Shown: positions 42,889 to 52,001, numbered from the stretch's first letter. The stretch is 64,000 bases of DNA from [Pseudopropionibacterium] massiliense (GCF_900607225.1 NZ_LR027842.1:1718396-1782395), one strand, 5' to 3'. Translations and numbers: made by a program. The notes: generated by a model from the letters alone, not told the origin.

Positions 42889-45613
42889 AGGGACGCGTGG
42901 CCTGCTCCACGAGTTCGAGGATGTGGACGTAGGGTTTGCCCGTCGCCCTACCGATGCCGATCTCGCAGGTACGGTTGAGCGAGGCGTAGGCGTCGAAGTG
43001 GCGGGAGTTGACCTCCGCGGGCTCCCGTTTCGCGGCCGATGCGTTCAGCTCCGGGGGGGGCATTCCGCGGTCACCGGCGGAGGCGCAGCAACCCCAGTCC
43101 CGCGGGACGGAGGCCTCGTCCGCCATCGCCTCCGCCCGGCCCTTCAGCGCGTCGTTCAACCCGAGGTGGGTGGACGAACAGGTGGGGTGCAGGGCGATGG
43201 AGCCCAGGCGGTTGGTCACCGTCAGGTGCGGCAGGAGCCATTCGTGGGCGAACTTGACCACGTCGACTATCTGGACGGCCTTGAACTCCTCGCTGGAGGA
43301 TTTCGACTGCATGACGTGGAAACCCTCGGTGCAGCTGGCCGCATCCACCACGATGGGAACCGGACTGCCGCCGAGACGTTCCTCGGCCCGCTTGAGCTGG
43401 GTTGCGTATCCCTTCAGGAAACCCTTCGACTTCCACGGGGTGCCGCAGCACAGGCTGCCGGTGTTCAGCGTGGTCACCGGGACCCCGGCCCGTTCGCACA
43501 GGGCGGTGAACGCCTTGGGAACCCCGCTGGCGAACATGGTCTGGATGCAGGCCGGGAGGTAGAAGGCCACCGGATCTGCCGATTCCCGGGCCTTGGGACG
43601 TTTGCCGCCCTTGGGGAGGTCCTTCGAGTACTGGGGCATGACGTCCGGGCTGATGATCTTGCGCGCCACCTTGGTGATACCCGAGGCGACCGGGGCGACG
43701 GCGTGCGCCGTGGTCATCGCGACACTGGCGCCCTTCGTGAACGGCCCCCAAGCCTTGGCGGCGGCTCCCCACACCCCGCCGAGAACACGATTGGCCTGCT
43801 CGGCGCGCAGCCTGCGCACCAGGTCGCCGGTGTTGATGTGGAGGGGGCAGACCTCCCCGCACATGCCGTCGACGGCGCAGGTCTGGATGGCGTGGTAGTC
43901 GTAGTCCTTGTCGAGGTCCTTCAGGAGCTGCTCGTCGGGCTGGTTGGAGGCCAGCTCCCGGCGCAGCGCTATCCGCTGTCGCGGCGTGAGGGTGAGTTCG
44001 CGAGAGGGACAGACGGGTTCGCAGAAACCGCACTCCACGCAGCGGTTCACCTCCTCCTCGACGCTGGGCACCAGCTTGAGGTTCTTCAGGTAGCCCTGCG
44101 GGTCGTCGGTCAGCACCACACCCGGGTTCAGGATGCCCGCCGGGTCGAACAGGCGTTTGATCTCACACATCACCTGGTGAAGCTCGTCCCCGTATTGGCG
44201 GGCGACGAACGGAGCCATGATGCGCCCGGTGCCGTGCTCGGCCTTGAGATTCCCGCCGTGCCCGATCACCAGGTCGACCATGTCCTCGGTGAAGTGGATG
44301 TAGCGCTCCATGCATGCCGGATCCGTGAAGTCCTCGTTGAGCATGAAGTGGACGTTGCCGTCCTTGGCGTGACCGAAGATGACGGAGTTCTCGTACCGGT
44401 GCTGCCCGAACAGCTTGATGAGCTCGGTGCAGGTGTCCAGCAGCGTCGGCACGGGTACCACTATGTCCTCGAGCAGGGCGGTCGCGCCGGGGTTGCGATG
44501 TCCGGCGACCGTGGTGTAAAGGCCCTTGCGGATGTGCCACAGCCGGGCCCGGGTGGGTCCGTGACTGGTGGCCTGGGTGGGGCTCGTCAGCGGCAAGGAG
44601 GCCAGTAGCGGCGCCACGGCCTCGATCTTGTCCTCGACCCCCGCGGCGGTGGCGTCCTGGAGTTCCAGCAGCAGTGCGGCCTGACCGGTCACGTCCAGTT
44701 CCAGGATCTCGGGGGTGGCCTCGGGAAGCGTCTGCGCCACCCTGAGCGACTGCGCATCCATCAGCTCGACGGCCGCGAAACCGGCGGCCACCAGATCGGG
44801 AAGCGCGGCCGTGGCCTCCCGGAGGGTCGGGAAGATGGCCAGGGCCGAGGCCGCGTGGGGCGCCACCGGAATGGTTCGGAAGGTGGCGGAGGCCACGAAC
44901 CCGAGGGTTCCCTCGGATCCGATCATCAGGTGCCTGGCGATCTCGAGGGGGGTCTCGAAGTCCAGCAGGGAGTTGATCCCGTAACCCATGGTGTTCTTCA
45001 TCGCGAACTGGCGGCGAATGATGTTCACCGAGTCCGGGTTGTCCAGGATTCGCTGACGCAGCCTCATCAGCCCCGCGACAAGTTCGGGTTCGGCCTCGGC
45101 GAACTGCCGGGCGGCGTCCGGATCGGCCGTGTCGATCCGGGTACCGGAGGCCAGGACGAACTCCAGCGAATCCAGGGTTGCGTACGAGTTCTCGGTGGTG
45201 CCGCACTGCATACCGGAGGAATTGTTGGCGACCATGCCGCCGATGGTGCAGGCGATCTCGCTTGCCGGGTCGGGGCCGAGTTTGTATCCGTACCGGGCCA
45301 GACGGGCGTTGACGGCGCGAATGGTCTCCCCCGGGGAGACCTTCACGCGACGTCCCTCGTCGAGGACCTGGATCCCGCGGAACCCGCGGCGCGAATCGAC
45401 GAGGATGCCGTCGCCGGCGGACTGCCCGGACAGACTGGAACCGCCGGCCCGGAAGGTCAGCGGGGAACCCTCATGACGGGCGTGGGCGAACAGGTCCAGT
45501 ATGTCGTTGACGCTCTGGGGCCTCGATATCTGCACCGGGGTGAAGGCATAATGAGAGGCGTCGTGCGCCATAGCGAGACGATCTATCGCTTTGGAAGAAA
45601 GCATCGTTGCCAT
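42887..45613 (-). CDS. FAD-linked oxidase with Fe-S/CCG domains (D-lactate dehydrogenase-like)
   Basis: The 908-residue protein fuses a GlcD-like FAD domain (FRAGGSSLSGQSAGDGI near residue 54, TIGGMVANNSSGMQCG near 120, the C-terminal FAD cap to about 520) with a GlcF-like part: two 4Fe-4S motifs (CVECGFCEPVCP near 532; CAVDGMCGEVCP near 590) and CCG-type cysteines (LCCGTPW near 725, WGCCASAGDRGM near 840). Such one-chain enzymes oxidise D-lactate or another 2-hydroxyacid and pass electrons to quinone. TAGGCT lies 7 bases before the ATG. An iron-box-like site lies 43 bases upstream. Confidence 0.92.
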   Translation of the reverse strand: MATMLSSKAIDRLAMAHDASHYAFTPVQISRPQSVNDILDLFAHARHEGSPLTFRAGGSSLSGQSAGDGILVDSRRGFRGIQVLDEGRRVKVSPGETIRAVNARLARYGYKLGPDPASEIACTIGGMVANNSSGMQCGTTENSYATLDSLEFVLASGTRIDTADPDAARQFAEAEPELVAGLMRLRQRILDNPDSVNIIRRQFAMKNTMGYGINSLLDFETPLEIARHLMIGSEGTLGFVASATFRTIPVAPHAASALAIFPTLREATAALPDLVAAGFAAVELMDAQSLRVAQTLPEATPEILELDVTGQAALLLELQDATAAGVEDKIEAVAPLLASLPLTSPTQATSHGPTRARLWHIRKGLYTTVAGHRNPGATALLEDIVVPVPTLLDTCTELIKLFGQHRYENSVIFGHAKDGNVHFMLNEDFTDPACMERYIHFTEDMVDLVIGHGGNLKAEHGTGRIMAPFVARQYGDELHQVMCEIKRLFDPAGILNPGVVLTDDPQGYLKNLKLVPSVEEEVNRCVECGFCEPVCPSRELTLTPRQRIALRRELASNQPDEQLLKDLDKDYDYHAIQTCAVDGMCGEVCPLHINTGDLVRRLRAEQANRVLGGVWGAAAKAWGPFTKGASVAMTTAHAVAPVASGITKVARKIISPDVMPQYSKDLPKGGKRPKARESADPVAFYLPACIQTMFASGVPKAFTALCERAGVPVTTLNTGSLCCGTPWKSKGFLKGYATQLKRAEERLGGSPVPIVVDAASCTEGFHVMQSKSSSEEFKAVQIVDVVKFAHEWLLPHLTVTNRLGSIALHPTCSSTHLGLNDALKGRAEAMADEASVPRDWGCCASAGDRGMPPPELNASAAKREPAEVNSRHFDAYASLNRTCEIGIGRATGKPYVHILELVEQATRP

Positions 45614-45620
45614 GCCTCAA

Positions 45621-45626
45621 AGCCTA
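45621..45626 (-). promoter_or_regulatory. -10 box TAGGCT of the D-LDH-like gene, leaderless type
   Basis: TAGGCT, seven bases, then ATG at 45613 on the minus strand. Confidence 0.45.
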
Positions 45627-45655
45627 ATCTCCTTTGGCGCACACGACGGCAGGAA

Positions 45656-45674
45656 TTAGGTTCACCTAACCAAT
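45656..45674. promoter_or_regulatory. Iron-box-like site (DtxR/IdeR family)
   Basis: TTAGGTTCACCTAACCAAT agrees with the IdeR/DtxR consensus TWAGGTWAGSCTWACCTWA at 15 of 19 positions and has a perfect TTAGGT-TC-ACCTAA core. It lies upstream of the D-LDH-like gene, whose product carries several Fe-S centres. Confidence 0.6.
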
Positions 45675-45688
45675 CTCATTGCGATTAA

Positions 45689-45702
45689 AGATAGGTTTAT
45701 CT
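45689..45702. repeat. AT-rich dyad beside the iron-box-like site
   Basis: AGATA-GGTT-TATCT is a perfect 5-bp inverted repeat at the end of the kinase gene. It could be a second regulator site for the D-LDH-like gene. It is short and AT-rich, so chance is possible. Confidence 0.35.
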
Positions 45703-46639
45703 ATTCAATTTTCTTCTTCGGCGAGGAGAGGAACGCCTCCAGTTCGGCGCGGGTCGGGGGATTCGCTCCTTGCTTGGTGCAGACCAACGCGGATGCCCCT
45801 GCTCCCCAGCGAAGGGCCCGCTCGACATCGTCCGGACGCCTGGCGTAGGAGGCCAGGAATCCCGACATGAAGGTGTCCCCGGCCCCGACCGTGTCCGCCA
45901 GCTCGATGGCGTGACCCGGAACGCGGAACTGTCTCCCGTCCGGCTTGATGGCGACGGCGCCATCGGGACCGAGCGTGACGATGCACAGGGCAAGACCGTA
46001 CTCGATGCACCATGCCTCCGCGTAGGGCAGCGGGTCCGGGTCATCCACGAGCCAGCAGATGTCCTCGTCGCTGGCCTTGACTATGCCGCCGCCGGCCCCG
46101 ACGGCTGCTATCAGCTGTTCGACGCGCTGGAAGTACTCCACGCGGTCGGACAGCACGGTTGGGCGTACGTTGATGTCGTAGCTGAGCGAGGCCGGGGTGG
46201 AGCGCACGAAATTCAGGACGGCCCGCGCCCCCGGCCCGGAAATGGTTCCGATGGATCCGAAGTGCAGCCAGTCATTCTCCCTGAGCTCGGGGAACTCCCC
46301 CGCCCGCCAACCGAAGTTCGACGTGTCCTGGAAATGGAAGGTGTAGGACGCCCTTCCCTCGGCGTCGAGCGAGACGACCGCGACCGACGTGGGTTCCCCT
46401 GCCCTGATCGCCAGATCGGTCGCGACACCGTTGTCCTGGAGGTAACGCTCGAGTTGACGTCCGAAGGCGTCACCTCCCAACCGCCCCAGGAAGTGGCTGT
46501 CCTCCCCGAGCCTCGCAAGCCCGAGTGCAGTGTTCATTGGGCCGCCACCGCACAGCGCCGACCAGTGGGTCTCGGCCGCGGAAACCTGTTCTCTTGGCAG
46601 TAGGTCGATGAGAGCTTCTCCGCAAACAACGAAACGCAT
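45701..46639 (-). CDS. PfkB-family carbohydrate kinase
   Basis: The 312-residue kinase has the N-terminal FVVCGEALIDLLP strand, GGGPMNTALGLARLG near residue 31 and the catalytic anion hole ELADTVGAGDTFMSGF near 250 with Asp255-type base. The form resembles fructokinase (ScrK) or a related sugar kinase; the sugar is not clear. TAGAGT lies 6 bases before the ATG. It is not clustered with a sugar transporter here. Confidence 0.92.
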   Translation of the reverse strand: MRFVVCGEALIDLLPREQVSAAETHWSALCGGGPMNTALGLARLGEDSHFLGRLGGDAFGRQLERYLQDNGVATDLAIRAGEPTSVAVVSLDAEGRASYTFHFQDTSNFGWRAGEFPELRENDWLHFGSIGTISGPGARAVLNFVRSTPASLSYDINVRPTVLSDRVEYFQRVEQLIAAVGAGGGIVKASDEDICWLVDDPDPLPYAEAWCIEYGLALCIVTLGPDGAVAIKPDGRQFRVPGHAIELADTVGAGDTFMSGFLASYARRPDDVERALRWGAGASALVCTKQGANPPTRAELEAFLSSPKKKIE

Positions 46640-46645
46640 GTCCTT

Positions 46646-46651
46646 ACTCTA
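46646..46651 (-). promoter_or_regulatory. -10 box TAGAGT of the PfkB kinase, leaderless type
   Basis: TAGAGT, six bases (AAGGAC), then ATG at 46639 on the minus strand. The AAGGA is too close to act as a ribosome site. Confidence 0.5.
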
Positions 46652-46659
46652 GTGGTCCT

Positions 46660-47598
46660 TCAGTCCGCTGGGAAGGAATCCGGTGGGAAGGGAATGGGAG
46701 GTTTGATGGCCAGAGCTCTCAACCCTCGCAGCAACGGCAGAAGACGGTGTCGCGGAACCAGTTCCTCCAGTTGTTCCAAACATTCCGTCTGTTGTGCTCC
46801 CTGGTTGTCGTACCAGCAGATCAAGGACAGCAACGCGAGTACTTCGGAAACCTGCGCATCGCTGCACATGCGCCTGGCATACGCGATCCTGGGGCGCAAT
46901 CTGGCTGCACTTTCGCGATCGAGACGCGCCACCACCTCCCCTGCCAGCTCGGGGTCACCCACAAGGACCGCCAGCTGCGCTCCCTCGATGGGAAGCATCG
47001 GTTCCCCACCATCCAGCAACTTCTCCATCAGTTCCCTACGTTGCCCTCGTCCAAGCCCAGCAATGTACTCGAGGGCCGAATCCGTGAGGAACTCCGCTTC
47101 CACGGGTTCCACGGAGGGGCGCACCTCCGCGATCACTTCCGACCGGTTCAGGGCTACTGCAATCCCCAGGTAGACGGCTTCAGCGGAAAGTGTCGTTGCC
47201 GTGGGGTCCCACGCACATCCCTCGGGAGGCACCAGGCCCATGGGGGTGACGACCCAGTAACGATCCGAGGTGGCCATGAGCACATCTGTCACCCTGCCCC
47301 TGATCTCCAAGGCGAGACGGATCAGTCGTTCGCTGTTCTCGTCCGGGTTCGCCGTGTATCCGAGGATCACAAAACTGCTGGTTCCCACGGCCTGCGCCGC
47401 GGCATCAACCTGATTGATCAGAGCAGCTCCACCGTCATCGAGCCAGTCGAGGTCCGCACGCACGCAGAACTCCACATGGTTCTCCGAGATCCCCAGTACC
47501 ACGCAGGACTCCGTCGGGCGGAATCCGAGACAGATTCCGGGTATGCAGAGGAGGTCCTCATCGGTGGAGCTGTGCAGGATGGCGTCAGAAGTGTTCAC
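46660..47598 (-). CDS. DUF4192-like protein
   Basis: The 312-residue soluble protein opens with SSTDEDLLCIPGICLGFRPTE, close to the start of actinobacterial DUF4192 proteins (a strand-turn motif 'xxLLaavPyllGFhPxdSlV'). AARLRPRIAYARR near 225 and helical C-terminal segments also suit that family. The function is unknown. A GTG at 47598 is chosen; a TTG at 47622 would add eight residues and neither has a good ribosome site. It is divergent from a small membrane-protein gene. Confidence 0.65.
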   Translation of the reverse strand: MNTSDAILHSSTDEDLLCIPGICLGFRPTESCVVLGISENHVEFCVRADLDWLDDGGAALINQVDAAAQAVGTSSFVILGYTANPDENSERLIRLALEIRGRVTDVLMATSDRYWVVTPMGLVPPEGCAWDPTATTLSAEAVYLGIAVALNRSEVIAEVRPSVEPVEAEFLTDSALEYIAGLGRGQRRELMEKLLDGGEPMLPIEGAQLAVLVGDPELAGEVVARLDRESAARLRPRIAYARRMCSDAQVSEVLALLSLICWYDNQGAQQTECLEQLEELVPRHRLLPLLRGLRALAIKPPIPFPPDSFPAD

Positions 47599-47691
47599 AC
47601 CACCGTTGTGGGAGGCTGCCAACCGAATCGTCCGCTTTCACGGGAACCGCAGCAATTGTTGACAAGATCGACAGGTATGGTGTGAGCCACC

Positions 47692-48309
47692 ATGAACGTT
47701 CCACAGTGGCAGAACCCCTCTCAGCAGAATCCCCCCTCCCGACAGGGGCGAGATCCACGGTTGCCCTTCGGCGCCCCCGCCTCCAACGCCGCGAGTGCTC
47801 CCACACGGATCGAGGCCTACCAGCAGCCACGAGGCGGAGCAGTACGCAGTGTGCTGATCGGGGTCGTGGCCCTCGCTGTGGTCGCTGCCGTCCTGCTGGG
47901 GTTGCAAATCCTCGGATCCAGCCAGGAAGGGGCCACCGGAGGCCCCTCTGCCTTGTCCCCGTCTACAGACATGTCATCGTTGGGCGCGGGAAAAACCCAA
48001 GCACCCTTCGAGGGGAACGGCGGAGGAACCTTTGAGCTTCTCTCCTCCACCTGGACCAGCGACAATGCCGCCGAGGTCCAGGTCCGTATCACCTTGAACG
48101 AGGGTTCTGCTTCCTTCGACATCTACCTGCTGTCGCGCAAGACCACGAAGAGCTACCAACCGACAAACAACCCATCCATGCGGGTCAGCTCCGGACAGCC
48201 CGCGGAAATCACCCTCAAGTTCGCGGCACCGAAGGAGATGAGCACCCTCATTCTCTCGGCCGAGAACGGGAGCGGTCGGGGCCTGGCCGCACTGGAGATC
48301 ACCCCTTGA
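47692..48309 (+). CDS. Single-pass membrane protein, unknown function
   Basis: I do not recognise this 205-residue protein. It has a Pro/Gln/Ser-rich cytoplasmic N-terminus (about 50 residues), one membrane helix (VLIGVVALAVVAAVLLGLQI, about 54-73), a Ser/Gly linker, and an outer beta-rich domain of about 100 residues with AEVQVRITLNEGSASFDIYL and LILSAENGSGRG, which looks immunoglobulin-like (compare DUF4352). Its last 11 bases overlap the convergent transporter gene. TATGGT lies about 10 bases before the ATG. Confidence 0.75.
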   Translation: MNVPQWQNPSQQNPPSRQGRDPRLPFGAPASNAASAPTRIEAYQQPRGGAVRSVLIGVVALAVVAAVLLGLQILGSSQEGATGGPSALSPSTDMSSLGAGKTQAPFEGNGGGTFELLSSTWTSDNAAEVQVRITLNEGSASFDIYLLSRKTTKSYQPTNNPSMRVSSGQPAEITLKFAAPKEMSTLILSAENGSGRGLAALEITP

Positions 48310-49231
48310 CCACGGCACTGGATTCCCTCGCCGCCTTCTCGCGTTCCGCGAGGGTGTCAGGGTGATCCTTGGAGAGCATCACCACTCCGTACACTGCCAC
48401 CGCACCGGAGACGATCATGCCAACGGATGGTCCAATACCCATTCCGGAGCCTTCGCCGAGGACGAACAGTCCGAACAGCACGGCGACGAAGGGATCCACC
48501 GTGGTCATGGTGCCCACCGTGATCTCCGCGGGACCGGATGCGTAACCCTGCTGGATCATCCAGGCCCCCAGGCCGTAGCAGGCGAGCATGTACCCGATGA
48601 CCACCAGGGTGGTGGGGTGCAACAGGTGGAACTCCCCGGACTGGACCATGTTCATGGCCGCCTTCATCATGCCGGAGGCAAGGCCGTAGAAGATCGCCCC
48701 GACCGATGACCACATCATCGCCTTGGCCCACGGGGCGGCCTTCTTGGCCGCGAAGAAGGAGAGCACCGCGCAGCTCACGCAAACCGCGATGAAGGACCAT
48801 GTGATCGGCATGAAACCGAACTGTTTCTCGCCGTTCGCGAACAACGACGAGAACACGGTGAACCCGACCACGCCGATCACGGTCACCAGGACGGCGCGCC
48901 ACACCCGGAAGGGGATCCGGTGGCCGTGGATCCGGGAACTCAGGATCACCGACCACGGAACCGCCAGGATTCCGACCGGCTGGACGACCGCCACGGGGGC
49001 CATGGTCAACGCCCACAGGTGCAGACCGGCCCCGGAGAGCACGCAGAGCAGGCCGAGCAACCATTTGGGAATCAGGAGCAGCCTCAGCATCCCCGTCAGC
49101 GTGAGACGGTTGGAAGACGCCGTTGCGTCAGGATCGAACGTGGACTTCACACCCAAGTGCTGCAGGGTCGCCCCGCTGGCGAACATAAAAGACGAGATCA
49201 CCTGCAACGTGATGGCAAGAGTAATGCCCAC
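48299..49231 (-). CDS. DMT-superfamily (EamA/NIPA-like) transporter
   Basis: The 310-residue protein has nine or ten hydrophobic segments. Its halves resemble each other, with LHLWALTMAPVAVVQPVGIL near residue 70 and EITVGTMTTVDPFVAVLFGL near 235, the pattern of DMT/NIPA-type proteins. The solute is unknown. The GTG at 49231 has AAAGG 8 bases upstream and is preferred over GTG 49240. A small CACCC-TAGT-GGGTG hairpin at 49271-49284 lies upstream. Confidence 0.82.
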   Translation of the reverse strand: MGITLAITLQVISSFMFASGATLQHLGVKSTFDPDATASSNRLTLTGMLRLLLIPKWLLGLLCVLSGAGLHLWALTMAPVAVVQPVGILAVPWSVILSSRIHGHRIPFRVWRAVLVTVIGVVGFTVFSSLFANGEKQFGFMPITWSFIAVCVSCAVLSFFAAKKAAPWAKAMMWSSVGAIFYGLASGMMKAAMNMVQSGEFHLLHPTTLVVIGYMLACYGLGAWMIQQGYASGPAEITVGTMTTVDPFVAVLFGLFVLGEGSGMGIGPSVGMIVSGAVAVYGVVMLSKDHPDTLAEREKAARESSAVVKG

Positions 49232-49304
49232 GCGCGTCACCTTTCACTAGTTGGCAAGGACTGCAAGAGCCACCCTAGTGGGTGATTGACGCCGAACCAT
49301 CAGA

Positions 49305-49326
49305 CCCGGGGCCGACTCACCCCGGG
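49305..49326 (-). terminator. Hairpin after the L,D-transpeptidase gene
   Basis: CCCGGGG pairs with CCCCGGG (7 bp) around an 8-base loop, starting 10 bases past the stop on the minus strand. No U-run follows. Confidence 0.5.
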
Positions 49327-49335
49327 GTGCGGGGG

Positions 49336-50469
49336 TCAGTCGGTGTAAACCACGACCTTGTCCCCAGGCTGCACCTGATCGAACAGTGATGCGATGGCTC
49401 CCTTGTCGCGCACGTTGACGCAGCCGTGGGAGGCCCCGTTGTAACCGTTCTTGGCGAAGTCGGCGGAGTAGTGGACGGCCTGGCCTCCCGAGAAGAACAT
49501 GGCATAGGGCATGGGGGTGTGGTAGATCGTCGAGACGTGGTCACGAGACTTCCATCCCACGGAGAAGACCCCGTTGCGGGTGGGGGTCTCATCCGAGCCG
49601 AACCGTACGGCGAGCGTCATCTGAACCCGACCATCGATCACCCAAGCGAGTTTTCGTTGCGCCTTCGAGATGCACAGCACCCGGCCCTGCAGGCAGCGGT
49701 CGTCGAGCGTCATCCCGTTTTCCTCGGGCTTCTGAGTGGGTTTGACGTTGTTCATCTCGTCCTGGGTGGGTTTGCGGGTCATGGAATTGATCCGGTCCAG
49801 CGTCCGCTGATCCACCTCACCCGTGACGGGGAGCTGTCGCTTGCCCTGGAACCCCTTCACGGATTCGGCAGTGGCGTCGTCGTATTCACCGTTGACGTCC
49901 GGCCCGTACCAGCCGATCTGCTTCAGCCGGGCCTGGAGTTCCTTGACGTTGTCCCCCTTGTCACCTTTCGCCATCAAGGTGGGCCCGGGCTTCAGGACGT
50001 TGTTCATCTCGTCCTCGGTGGGCTGTCGGGTCATCGAGTTCAGGTTGTCCATCGTCACCTGATCCACGAAACCGAGAACAGGAAGGCCACGCTTGGCCTG
50101 AAAACCTTCTACACCGAGTCTGGTCTTGTCGTCGAAGTCCCCTGAGATCTTTCCCTCGAACCATCCGATCTGAAGAAGCCGGTGCTGAAGTTCCCGGACC
50201 CTGTCACCGCTGTCACCCGGGGAGAGCAGGGCGGCCACGGATGCCGTTGTCTCCGGTGTGGGGCTGGGGACCTCACTGGGCTCAGCCGATGCGGAACTCG
50301 GTTCCGCCGATCCGGGGGCGACGGAACTGCTTGAAACCTCACGCGGAGAGTCGCTCGGGCCGGTGCTCGCAGGGACCTCCTGAGTACATCCTGAAAGGAA
50401 AAGAAGCGAAATCACAGGAACGACTGCAAAACGTCTCACCACCGGGCTCCTGATTGACATCGGGCTCAT
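49336..50469 (-). CDS. L,D-transpeptidase lipoprotein with two peptidoglycan-binding repeats
   Basis: The 377-residue lipoprotein (lipobox LSGC, Cys near 28) would form 3-3 crosslinks or attach proteins in the cell wall. A Ser/Pro/Glu-rich linker leads to two PG_binding_1 repeats of about 78 residues (from LSPGDSGDRVRELQHRLLQ and MAKGDKGDNVKELQARLKQ), each ending in NSMTR[QK]PT[EQ]DEMNNV. The C-terminal YkuD domain has the catalytic SHGCVNVRD near 350. GGTGGGG lies just before the ATG; a second ATG at 50460 is possible. Confidence 0.93.
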   Translation of the reverse strand: MSPMSIRSPVVRRFAVVPVISLLFLSGCTQEVPASTGPSDSPREVSSSSVAPGSAEPSSASAEPSEVPSPTPETTASVAALLSPGDSGDRVRELQHRLLQIGWFEGKISGDFDDKTRLGVEGFQAKRGLPVLGFVDQVTMDNLNSMTRQPTEDEMNNVLKPGPTLMAKGDKGDNVKELQARLKQIGWYGPDVNGEYDDATAESVKGFQGKRQLPVTGEVDQRTLDRINSMTRKPTQDEMNNVKPTQKPEENGMTLDDRCLQGRVLCISKAQRKLAWVIDGRVQMTLAVRFGSDETPTRNGVFSVGWKSRDHVSTIYHTPMPYAMFFSGGQAVHYSADFAKNGYNGASHGCVNVRDKGAIASLFDQVQPGDKVVVYTD

Positions 50470-50510
50470 TGCCCCACCTTTGCTAACGGAAATCATGGTA
50501 CAGCATGGAC

Positions 50511-51200
50511 TCAGATCGTGTAGGTGCCGAGACGTTTTCGTCTCTCGACGTGATCCGGGAGGGCCGCCGCCACCAGGGACCAGAACCCCTGACCGTGGTC
50601 GGCATGTTTCAGGTGAGCCAGTTCGTGCACGACCACGTACTCGAGGGCTGCGACGGGGAACCTCACCAGAGCCGTGTTGAGGGTGATCGCCCCGGTCCGG
50701 TGATTGCAGGAACCCCACCTGGTGCGCATGGCGCGATATCGCACCGCGGCTGGCCGCGGCACCCCCATGACGGCCACCCACGAGTCGAGCAGCGGCCGGG
50801 AAACACGTTCCACCTCACGGCGCCGAAACCTGGCGATGGCGCGTTCCCTGGCAGCATCGTCGCTGCCCGCGATGATCAGCCGGTGGCCTGCGACCCAGGC
50901 GCGGGCCCGGCCTCCTTGCCTGTGCTCCACGTCGCACCAGCCACCCCACAGCCTGGCCCTTCCCCCATCCTCGAACCGATCCGCTTCGAGACCCGCGCCT
51001 CGTAGCTCATCACGCTTCCGGTCTATCCAGGGCCGCTGCTCCCGGACGAAACGACTTATCCGCTCCGGTGGAACGCCGAGCGGTGCCGAAACCCTCACCT
51101 CTCCCTCGGGCGGAACGATCCTCAGGCGAATGTTCCTCATCCGTTTCCAGGTTGTCAACACCGAGATATCGTCCACCTGGAGCACGCGACTTTCCACCAT
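50511..51200 (-). CDS. YgjP-like metallopeptidase (DUF45/SprT-like)
   Basis: The 229-residue protein has a central WGSCNHRTGAITLNTALVRFP segment near residue 164 and the zinc motif VVHELAHLKHADHGQGFW near 190 (HExxH with a third His), as in YgjP/DUF45 proteins. The role is unknown; homologues are often near restriction or repair genes. The start lacks a ribosome site. An AT-rich TGATAAT at about 51214-51220 upstream could be its promoter, just beyond the fetB stop. Confidence 0.88.
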   Translation of the reverse strand: MVESRVLQVDDISVLTTWKRMRNIRLRIVPPEGEVRVSAPLGVPPERISRFVREQRPWIDRKRDELRGAGLEADRFEDGGRARLWGGWCDVEHRQGGRARAWVAGHRLIIAGSDDAARERAIARFRRREVERVSRPLLDSWVAVMGVPRPAAVRYRAMRTRWGSCNHRTGAITLNTALVRFPVAALEYVVVHELAHLKHADHGQGFWSLVAAALPDHVERRKRLGTYTI

Positions 51201-51221
51201 GATCGAAACTCGCTTCCATTA

Positions 51222-51971
51222 TCAAAATTCTTGTGGGGTGGGCAGCACGGGGCTGCGTCCGCTCAGGGTCGAGAACAACGTCCCCGTCACGGCGGCGCTG
51301 ACGAGAATGGCGGAGAGCATGGTCAACTGGAACATCGCTGCCTCGACGGGGCTGGAACCCCCGAACAGCGCACCGATGAAAGCCCCTGGCAGGGTGACCA
51401 GGCCCGTGTTGCGGGTCTGATCGATGTTCGGCAGCAGGGACTCCCTCACCGAGCTGCGCCGGAGCCAGGCGGTCGACTGGGACGGGGTGGCGCCCAGGGC
51501 CAGCCAGCCCTCCACCTCTCCCCGGTGGGCGTCGAGATCGGCCCGGATCCTGCGCGAGGTCAGGGTGACTATGTTCATGGAGTTGCCGATGACACTCCCC
51601 GCAATGGCCACGACGTGCTGGGGCGTGGGTGAGATCAGCCCCACCAGGAGGGTCAGGAGCAGGGATGACAATCCTCCCGCCACGACTGCGATCACAGCAT
51701 TGCGCCTCCCGCCGGGAAGCCCCTCGGCCCTGGAGGCTCCCGTCCAGGAAGCGGTGGAAAGCATCAACGCGATGAACCCCAGTACCAGCCAGGGCCACTG
51801 GTTGACGCCGCTCAGCAGCACGGAGATCGCAGCCAGCTGTACCGCCGCCCGCAGGACCGCCGTGAGCGGCAACCAACGCAGCGTCACTCCGTGCAGCCGC
51901 AACAGGAGAATCGCCGTGGCGACGAGCGCCAGAATCCCACCGCCGAACCGCAGCCAGTCCCACACACTCAC
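51222..51971 (-). CDS. fetB: FetB-like iron-export ABC permease (UPF0014)
   Basis: The 249-residue protein has seven hydrophobic helices and the UPF0014 signature: LRAAVQLAAISVLLSGV near residue 40, ASWTGASRAEGLPGG near 75, GNSMNIVTLTSRRI near 128, and LVTLPGAFIGALFGGSSPVEAAMFQ near 190. In E. coli FetA (ATPase) and FetB act together to export iron. No FetA gene is adjacent, so its ATPase must lie elsewhere or the protein acts differently. It is 21 bases before the YgjP-like gene on the same strand. Confidence 0.88.
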   Translation of the reverse strand: MSVWDWLRFGGGILALVATAILLLRLHGVTLRWLPLTAVLRAAVQLAAISVLLSGVNQWPWLVLGFIALMLSTASWTGASRAEGLPGGRRNAVIAVVAGGLSSLLLTLLVGLISPTPQHVVAIAGSVIGNSMNIVTLTSRRIRADLDAHRGEVEGWLALGATPSQSTAWLRRSSVRESLLPNIDQTRNTGLVTLPGAFIGALFGGSSPVEAAMFQLTMLSAILVSAAVTGTLFSTLSGRSPVLPTPQEF

Positions 51972-52001
51972 ACCCGGACTGTACCGCCGCTCATCTCTGG
52001 G

